Shown here piece by piece: positions 56,729 through 64,000 of a stretch of 64,000 bases of DNA (positions are counted from its first letter, which is position 1; each line of letters opens with the position of its first letter). The DNA is taken from the NCBI RefSeq assembly GCF_047948215.1, contig NC_134460.1:149910049-149974048 (forward strand). The letters run 5' to 3'. The notes below the pieces were generated by a model. The model was given only the letters and a program-made list of their open reading frames with translations. It had not been told where the DNA came from and searched no databases. Source of the stretch: Lycorma delicatula. Its lineage: Eukaryota; Arthropoda; Insecta; Hemiptera; Fulgoridae. The translations under genes and the position numbers were made by a program.

Positions 56729-58316
56729 TAGGTTGGTTGGCAACGGATTTTTACCGATAAGATGTCATTCGGTTCAAAATAAAATTCTCAATAAATTTTA
56801 TAATAAGTAAAAATTCGATCAAACAAATAATTACAAAGATATTGAAGATTAAAAAAACTAAGATGGCCGCCGTTTTGAAATTTTTGAAGATGACGTTTTC
56901 AACATTTTTTATGTTGTAGAATAAGACGCTAGTCGATTTTAATTTGTCAAATTTAATTAAAGGTTTACCCGTTCGTAGGAAAAAAATTTTTGTTGATAAT
57001 CACAAAATGGCGTCCAGAAGGAAAACAAAGCGAAGTAGGACTTATGTCGATATGAACGTTTTTGTGTCCTGAATCGGTACCTGAAGTTCGGGGAGTACGT
57101 CCCGTAAAACTCTGTATGTATTCTTAGAAGGAATATTCCGTAGTCCTCCTGTAATGTAGACCCTAGAAAATATTTTTGGACTTGCCGGTTGAAATAATAG
57201 GCTTTTCGTTTCAATTTGTCGAACAAAGTATTATCTACATAATTTTTTTATGAACTACATCGCTAAAATAATCCTGGTAAACGTCAGTCTTATTTAGAAA
57301 TACGATGTAAAATATTTCGACAGGATAAATTTGTTGTAGGCGCAATTAATTAATCGAATATTTTGTTGTCTTTCATTACGCGAATAAGACGTAATATTTA
57401 GATGTATACCCGGTGGCATTTCTTTGTCAGCCGAATCTTTTTATTAAAGTTCCCAGCTGAACAAGACGTTAATTAACTTTTATTATTATCCTTAGTCTAT
57501 AATCAATGCTACTGCTGCCTCTCTTTGCCGCCCGGATAAGCTGTACGTAGCACCTTTAAAATTTCCTATAAAGTATACCTTAAATATTTTTTTAAAAATT
57601 AATGGTTTAGAATGGACGTTGGGGGTAATATTGTGTTGTTTTTACTCTCGAAGGGAGTAATTTATTTTTAAAAAAATCATCCCGTTAAATGTGTATACTA
57701 TTAGAAATATAATTATTTACCTTTTGTTTTTAATTAATATTTGCAGTGAATTAAGTTTTAACATTTTTTGATGTAATTACATTACCAAATATTTAATATA
57801 AACGCCTGAACTTAAGTAGTAATTATTTATCCTAATTTCTAACTTAGAATACTAATTGCAAGACATGTCTTTCTTAAAAAAGATTCATCGCAAGATGCAA
57901 CCGCTTATAATTATTTTCAACAAACAATAATAATTGTTGTTGTAAATGTTTTAGGCGCTACAGAATCATTAATTAGTAATATATGTTGTCGGCAGCCGCT
58001 GTTTAGTAAAAGTCATTCTTCCATCTAGATTTAATTGTTATTCTGGTATTGCGGATCCTCTTTTGATAAGCGGTCCTTATCCTTGATATCCCTACTTCCC
58101 ACTTTCTCTTCGGTGGATGTAGATAAAAATCCTATTAAATCGACTTTGAGGATGTCGAAACCTGTAGAACCGGTGTTGTCATCGATAAAATCAGGTAGAG
58201 GGTATCTATAGAACTGTTCAGGAATTGAATTTTAAGAGATAACATAAAATAAACGGAACCTTCTTATCGAAACGTTTATTAAAAATAATTTTTTCAAAAA
58301 AAAAAAAAAAAAAAAG
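56729..58316. other. Anonymous AT-rich sequence
   Basis: No gene or repeat recognised. An A-run (58296-58315) directly precedes the hairpin-II end of family H copy e. Confidence 0.5.
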
Positions 58317-59410
58317 CTGACAACACAGTTGTAGGACTTTGTCGTCACGCGGATAAAGCCGCGATCCGGGAAAGTCATAAAACTGTGGGTTATTTCTGAT
58401 GAACTGCATATACATACGTAACTTAATTTAAAATACTTATCGTTTTATTTAAATATATTATTTTTTCGTTTAATTCAATGTTTTTAAACAAACCGCGCAA
58501 GCATACCGTATTTAATTCGCGTGGGTGTGGCGGTACTAGCGGTGACGGTTCGCCCTAACTTAACTAATGTGATTCACGACTTACATAGAGCAAATCTCGC
58601 TTACACAGTCGGCAGACTGGTGTAGCCGCAAGGCTTAAAGATCAGATATCGAGTCGACCGGACGATCGAGCCCTGGTCAGATCGAGTTACTTTTTTACAG
58701 TTTAAATATTATTTATTTATTTAATTATACCGCTCACCTTTGACGTCACAACATAGCAAACGACTACAACAGCTGTACGTCTGCTACCTATCTTCGAAAT
58801 ATTGATCAGATTAAATAAAATAATTAATATTTAAAGTGTACAAATACAATTTAGGTGGCAACCCTGTGGAATTTCAAATTTCCCGGCCAAATAGGACGAA
58901 GAAAAGGGGAAGTTCCCACAGGGAAAAAGGGAAATTCCAGTTAACGGACTGCGACACTAGTGCTCTTTGTGATGACATGACGTACTATTGACGTAGTATG
59001 CCCACTTAGCCGCCAGTTTGGAGCGTTTTTTGGGGTGCGGTTGCGATTTTGCAAAAAAGGCGAAATATTGAGATACTTAGGGTGAACTTTCTCTACAATC
59101 TCACCTGCTTGACCTTTTAAGTTGAAAATTTAATGGCATCGATGTCCGGTATATAGAAGTAATCTGACCAAGTTTGGTCAAAATCGGTCCAGTAGTTCTT
59201 AGGATATCAGGTGATTTAGAGACCATCACCGAACACAGACACGTACATACCAACATTAACATCCGAAAAATTTCAATTCGGTTTTTTGGGTTCCTTAGAT
59301 ATAAAAAGTCAAGATCTGATGAAAACCGCGTTTGCCCAAATTAGACCGATTACAATACTTCCCCTTCCAGAGATATAGCTCTGCTAAAGTGCTATCCAGA
59401 CGGGAAAGTA
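58317..59410 (-). mobile_element. Hairpin-ended repeat family H, copy e (long subfamily)
   Basis: Starts at CTGACAACACAGTTGTAGGA in hairpin II (GGACTTTGTCGTCACGCGG, then CCGCGATCCGGGAAAGTC). It continues through the tRNA-like unit (about 58605-58690, plus strand, B-box part shortened), a T-run and TTTGACGTCACAACATAG. The subfamily module follows (58790-59020: GTGGAATTTCAAATTTCCCG, GACGTAGTATGCCCAC), then TTGACCTTTTAAGTTG. It ends in hairpin I (CCCCTTCCAGAGATATAGC with GCTATCCAGACGGGAAAGTA) at 59410. Together with copy c it defines the long form. Confidence 0.87.
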
Positions 59411-59800
59411 GAAATGAGTGGTTGCAACGCCTGTAATGGTAAGACAAAGCTACTTAAATCAAAGTTGTAACTTAAATAATTTGGTGGTTATACTGATTCA
59501 AAACAACGTCAGCATTGTTGTTTTCATAGTATTCGACCTTGAATTCAGTGCATCATCTTATAGCGTCATTCGGAAAGTTGTAGGCCTGACTCGGAGATGC
59601 CAGAAGTATGATCAAACGATTATGACATAGGTCAAGTATGTTCCTTTAAATGCTGTGCTGCGAAATTTCAAACCTTGAGTTTAGTTTTTGTTTGTAGCGA
59701 TCGAATAAAGCGAACAAGTTTTGCTTTTTCTGAAAAACGGATAAAATTGAAGTTCGAGAATTATGAAGTACTTTGTTTTGAAAAGTTCAAACCCGACGGA
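59411..59800. other. Unclassified sequence, possibly the mariner 5' region
   Basis: No feature recognised with confidence. It may contain the N-terminal part and 5' end of the mariner fragment that follows, too decayed to read. Confidence 0.35.
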
Positions 59801-60600
59801 CATACTAAAAGTTAGATTCATTTCCTTTAAAGGATTCTTCCACTTCGTTTTCGGCAGTTAAACAGTTGGGCTGCTACAATTTGGCCTACATCTCTCTCAA
59901 GATAATGAACGCTCGGGAAACAATCGACCGAAAACGCAATTAACTGAACAGTTATCAAGGTGTTAGACGACTTATTTAAAATCCGCTGTGTTTTTCGATG
60001 TTTTCTAATAATAGATGAAACGTGGAGTTTCCATTAAACGCCAGAGTTCAAACGGCGGTCCAAACTGCGGTTGGGAGTTTATAAAAGTACCCGAAAGAAA
60101 GCGAAAAGCGTTCTGTGTTTTTGCTTTCACGGAAAGGTCACGGCTACTGTTTATTAGGATTTTCGTGGTGTGGTGCTCATACACTTACAGGTTAAAAGAA
60201 AGCCCACGTCGGGGAATGTTACTCTTCCCAAATGTACTAATTAAACGGTGCTACTTCGGCAAAACGTTCACACCTAGCCAAACAGAAAGTGCTCTTTCAC
60301 CACCAAAATGCGTGCCTACACATGCGTCTCGGATTGCTGCTGCAGAACTCCATGAGCTACGTTTTGAAGTTCTTCGCATGCACTGTAAACGCCGGATTTG
60401 GCTCCCGGCGATTCTCTTCTCGTACCTGAAGAAATTGCTCGCTAGACGAAAAGATTTACTTCAATTTATGAGATCGATCCGGAGATAACTGCTTATTTTG
60501 CAGAGTTGGACAAGTGCATTATATTGAGTATTTTAGAAAGTTGGAGACCGGTAGGGTCTAAATGTATAGAATTGCAAACTAAATGATTATTTGAAAATTA
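59800..60600 (+). pseudogene. Mariner transposase relic
   Basis: Readable across frames: the first catalytic region near 60015 (DETWSFH, frame-shifted), KAKSVLCF, HGKVTATVYWDFRGVVLIHL (about 60133-60190) and a ruined second-aspartate box (about 60290-60320). Then HASRIAAAELHELRFEVLRM (about 60320-60380), LAPGDSLLVPELKKLLAR (third acid region, about 60405-60450) and a C-terminal KLEDR-like remnant near 60540. The order matches an irritans-type mariner transposase. The 157-codon open frame here (60015-60488) mixes frames and is not the transposase reading frame for most of its length. No terminal repeats found. Confidence 0.7.
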
Positions 60601-60766
60601 AAAATTTCTGTTTTTTTCGACAGGCCGAGAACTTTCCGAACGATTTTCGTTCTTAATTATTTGTTTAAAAGATGTTTCCCTGTTCAGTTCGGTGCCCCGT
60701 TCCACAAATTCGCCGTCTTATTACGTCTTTACTTGATTTCTTTGTAAATAAATAAAATAAATTTCC

Positions 60767-60841
60767 GTGGCTGTCCCGTGGGCCTAATGGTTAAATTTTG
60801 TAATTGGCTTCCAGTTACAAAACCGGTTCCAGTTTGTAAAT
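60767..60841 (+). pseudogene. tRNA-like sequence (SINE head or tRNA pseudogene)
   Basis: GTGGGCCTAATGGTTAA resembles an A box (GGCCTAATGGT). AACCGGTTCCAGTTTG resembles a B box about 33 bases later. Spacing and first-half sequence recall arginine-type tRNAs (GTGGCCTAATGG). The T-arm does not close, and the acceptor stem is not evident. An A-rich tail (ACAAATTAAATTAAACAAAA) follows. It is not related to SINE family S or to the family H unit. Confidence 0.4.
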
Positions 60842-60949
60842 TGCAATACAAATTAAATTAAACAAAAAAAATATGGAAAGTAAGCATAATGAAAGTTATT
60901 TGAATTTTTTATTTGTAGTAAGAAAACCCGACCCCTGTACAAGGTTATC

Positions 60950-61866
60950 GTCAAAGGTACAGCAATTTTTAAAAAATCATACCTCAGAAACCACTAGAGA
61001 TAATCAAACAAGTAATTTTTTTTTTTTATTCACCAACTGATAGTTTTTTTTCTACATACCTTAGAATGTTTCAATATGAGGTCCGTCGGTCGCTCTGCAA
61101 ACACCCAGACGATATGAACTTCTGCTCAGATCCGCTGGGTCATCGCAGGCGTAATTGTGGTAATAGCAGCGGTGATCCGTTGTCTTAAATGTTGTACATC
61201 CCTGATTTTTTCACTGTAAACAATGTTTTCAACGTATCCCCGTAAAAAAATCTAGGGTTATCAAATCTGGGCTTTTCGGAGGCCAAAGCACAGGACCGGC
61301 CTTAACAATTAAACGATTAGGGAATCTTTCATTGAGAGCGCGTCGAACACCTAGGCTAAAGTGTAGGGGCGCACCGTCTTCTTGAAATATTACAGCAACG
61401 TTACTTTCTTGTTTAATTTGGTCAACTTGCGGGAGAACGTACAATTGTAGCAAGTCTAAATAAACATCCCCTGTGATAATAAGACTCGTGAAAAAAGAAC
61501 GGGCCGATCGCATCATCGGGCATCAAACCGCACCCCACTTTTATTTTTGGGGTATCTCTGACATACTAAATAATTTCATCGGGTTATTGAGATCCCCATG
61601 TCCTAAAATTATACCGGTTAACACAACCACTAATGTGGAAAGTCGCTTCATCTGGAAACATAACTCGTTTTAAAATTGTTTCGTTACCGTCGATGTTAAT
61701 AAGCGTTTACTTACGAATTCATCACGTTTAGAACAATCCGTAGGTTTAATTTGATTTTTATATGTAAAAAAAACGTTTTTGAGTTCGTGAATTACAAAAA
61801 AAAAACACGTTTGATTATCTCTAGTAGTTTCTGAGATACGAATTTTTTAAATTGCTGCAACCATTT
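60950..61866 (-). mobile_element. DUF4817/mariner-type transposon, internally deleted, long terminal repeats
   Basis: Left end GGTACAGCAATTTTTAAAAA then CTCAGAAACCACTAGAGATA and ATCAAAC. The right end, reverse-complemented, is GGTTGCAGCAATTTAAAAAA then CTCAGAAACTACTAGAGATA and ATCAAAC. The inverted repeats extend over at least 55 bases. The interior holds only a C-terminal transposase piece, so the element is a deletion derivative of about 0.9 kb. Outer limits are approximate. Confidence 0.85.
61060..61700 (-). pseudogene. Transposase C-terminal piece of the 61 kb element
   Basis: Minus strand: a frame-broken PHEIIQYVRDTPKIKVGCGL (about 61590-61535), then ITGDVYLDLLQLYVLPQVDQ, the second catalytic aspartate in IFQEDGAPLHFSLGVRRALN and the third in WPPKSPDLITLDFF. 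A frame change gives the C-terminal helices (ITAAITTITPAM, about 61155). The N-terminal DNA-binding part and the first catalytic aspartate are absent. It is closest to the transposase at 52.8-53.9 kb in this window, with a different terminal repeat. Confidence 0.82.
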
Positions 61867-62289
61867 TCGATGACTGCTTAATTGACGATGAAGGCTGCAG
61901 ATCGTAATTACAGTAAAAGAGATCCACGCAAGCAAAATAGCGTGTGTTCCTGTTTTATAACTGGTTGATACTTGGAGAAAATGTAATTGACAGATAAGGA
62001 ATCCGAATTGTGGATAAGTCAACGTACATTGATATCAAGGATATTTTCTTATTTTTTAAATTATTGATTAAATTTATTTTTTTATATTGTTATCGGATAG
62101 GAAACTGTTAATTTATTAATATTCTTTTTTTTTATTCTGTATAATTTAAAAAGGAAATGATTTTTGTAACTTCTTACATTACCATTTTCATTTTATTTAA
62201 CCCTCCTTGTAACTTTTAGTCCATTTCTGGTTTATTTATCTCATTTTTACTTTTAATTATTTTGTGCTTCCTCCTTCTGGCATTTAATC
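61867..62289. other. Anonymous AT-rich sequence
   Basis: No feature recognised. Confidence 0.45.
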
Positions 62290-62969
62290 AGAAGGGTAAG
62301 TATTGCAATCGGTCTAGTTTGGGCGTATACGGTTTTCACCGGATCTTCACGTTTTGACACCTAAGGAACCCAAAATACCGGATGGAAATTTTACGGATAT
62401 TAATGTTCATACGTACGTGTATGTGTTCGGTGTCGGCCTCTAAACCACCTTATATCTCCGGAACTACGGACCGATTTTGATCAAACTCTGTCTGATTACT
62501 TCTATATAAGGGACACTTATGCCGTTATATTTTCAACTGAAAAAAGGTCAAAGGGGTGAGGCTGTAGCGCAAATCACCCTCAGTTTCTCAAGATTTCACG
62601 TAATTAAGATCATATTTTTCTTAGGCGCATTTATTTACCATTAAAAAGAAAAAATATTTACAAAAAAAATTGCAAAATCGTATTCTACCCCAAAAATTGG
62701 TCTTGTAATCGTCTGCTATGTTGCGAGTCACAGGTGAGCGGTAGAATTAAATAAATGAATAATATTTAACGTGTAAAAAAGTCATTCGGTCTGACCGGGT
62801 GTCAAACTCGATCACCCGGTCGACTCATTACCTGATTCGTTAGGCCTCGCGATTACAGCAACCTGCCGACCGTGTAAGCGAAATTTGTTCTCTATAAGTT
62901 GTAAAATTACATTAGTTTAGAAGTAGAACTTTCCCGCTTGACGGGAAATTCCTACACTTGTGTTGTCTG
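62290..62969 (+). mobile_element. Hairpin-ended repeat family H, copy f (ends shortened)
   Basis: Begins inside hairpin I (AGAAGGGTAAGTATTGCAAT; the first arm is lost). It has CACCTAAGGAACCC, CTTATATCTCCGGAACTAC, GGTGAGGCTGTAGCGCAA, GTTGCGAGTCACAGGTGAG and the tRNA-like unit (about 62785-62875, minus strand). It then jumps from ATTACATTAGTTTAG directly into hairpin II (GAACTTTCCCGCTTGACGGG, then CCTACACTTGTGTTGTC). The GCGCGCGCGC segment is missing. Short subfamily. Confidence 0.83.
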
Positions 62970-64000
62970 CTTTTAATATCGACTGCTTAGATCGCATTAC
63001 AATTTTAGGGGTGATAATCTAATAATCATCTAGATAATGTATCTAGGCCATTATAATCCTCTTGATTCCTTTCTGGACCGTCGGAAAAGGATGACATAGG
63101 AATAAATTTCGTTTTGTGCCCATCAAACCGGTTGCCTTTGAAACAAACAATTGCATTCGAAATAAATAAACTATATACTCGTATATATTTAAGAGTTTAT
63201 AATATGACTTGGTGATTTTGCAGTTAACTTTCTTTTAAGATATCTTTACGTAATTATGCATATATTTTTATAACATCTATTAACTTTTTCAAGCGGTATA
63301 CGTTGTCTGTCATTGAACTATTTACAACAGAGGTTCTAATTTATTATCTTATCTTACACCGTATGTTCTATTGCGTAAAATTATTTTCTTATAATTAATA
63401 AGTTTTCTTTTACTTTTTTATTTTAACGACTGCATTATTTAAAATGTAAAGAGTCCATTTTTGTAAAAATATTGTGTTTAGCAATTTTTATGCGTGCTAG
63501 ATACATAAATTAAATTGTTCGTTATTTCACCCTATTTTATTATTTGTTAACGAACGGGCGACATTTGTAATCGCAAACTAATACCGACCTTTCAACAATT
63601 TGCAAAGGAATGACCTTTTCACAACGTATTTAGTGTTTTTTTTTCTGTAAATTCAAATTAAAGTTAATAGAATCTTAATTATATTGTTTTTAAGTAAAAA
63701 AAAGATATATGTGTAATAAGTAAAATAAAAGAGCTTCTATAACGAATATAAAAAAAAGTAATTAGCGTGTTTCGTGAAATTATTGTAATGGTAATATTAA
63801 TAAGCAGCTTTCGCAAATTATAGTAATAATACAGTATTTTATTCTTTCTCTGAAGTGCATTTTTTAAAAGTGTTTATTCTTGCGACTAGATTTAGAAATG
63901 ACTTCTATTTGTCTATTTATGAAAAATATATTAATCTATATTAAAGTTATTTGTTGAAATGAATCTTTTCGCTTTATGTATTACCTACTTACCTACCATT
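62970..64000. other. Anonymous AT-rich sequence
   Basis: No gene, repeat copy or mobile-element end recognised. Confidence 0.5.

Noticed and set aside
60015..60488. 157-codon frame as an independent gene
   Set aside because: Most of its length is a shifted frame of a mariner transposase; mariner motifs appear in it only in pieces.

Overview
This window looks like repeat-rich, AT-rich animal nuclear DNA, most likely from an insect. Many of its transposase and reverse-transcriptase fragments resemble mariner/Tc1 and LINE families that are common in arthropods. A large-genome hemipteran is my best guess, but that is inference. I see no intact host protein gene, no rRNA and no functional tRNA. 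Nearly all interpretable sequence is decayed mobile DNA. The only candidate host exon is a short polyQ-led open end at about 49.8 kb followed by an AATAAA.

Layout. 0-9 kb: a dispersed repeat of unknown class (1.2-1.75 kb), a CT/TA/AG microsatellite, the first copy of a hairpin-ended repeat (4.3-5.1 kb), a minus-strand LINE ORF2 relic (5.2-6.5 kb) and two adjacent tRNA-derived SINEs (8.6-9.15 kb). 9-17 kb: two opposed copies of one R1-like LINE (9.35-9.62 kb plus strand, 3' end only; 12.31-13.94 kb minus strand, with target-site duplication) and an RTE-like LINE relic (15.48-16.74 kb). 17-27 kb: an unclassified GC-headed repeat, a second hairpin-ended repeat, a decayed transposase (20.3-21.3 kb) and long anonymous AT-rich sequence.

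27-35 kb is the most informative part. Two chimeric transposons, at 27.39-28.83 kb and 33.80-34.58 kb, are exact complements. Each pairs half of a SETMAR-type mariner with half of a second Tc1/mariner-type transposon. Reversing the 6.2 kb between their junctions would put each element back together, so a small chromosomal inversion broken inside two transposons is the simplest reading. 35-44 kb: a second GC-headed repeat copy, a SINE fragment, a LINE 3' end, and two hairpin-ended repeats in inverted orientation around 1.3 kb of AT-rich DNA, plus a divergent relative at 42.3-42.9 kb. 44-64 kb: a run of transposons with identifiable terminal inverted repeats (44.87-45.99, 48.39-49.64, 52.69-54.09, 60.95-61.87 kb), a Tc1-like relic without clear ends (50.1-51.35 kb), a mariner fragment (59.8-60.6 kb), a small MITE-like element (56.54-56.73 kb), a SINE with a 13-bp duplication inside an older repeat (51.6-52.5 kb), and two more hairpin-ended repeats.

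The hairpin-ended family is the best candidate for something undescribed. It has at least six copies of about 0.7-1.1 kb. Each carries a palindromic stem at one or both ends and, inside, a tRNA-like unit with A- and B-box-like motifs running into an oligo-T. None of the mobile elements here looks able to move on its own: all the reverse transcriptases and transposases carry stops, frameshifts, deletions or lost catalytic acids.
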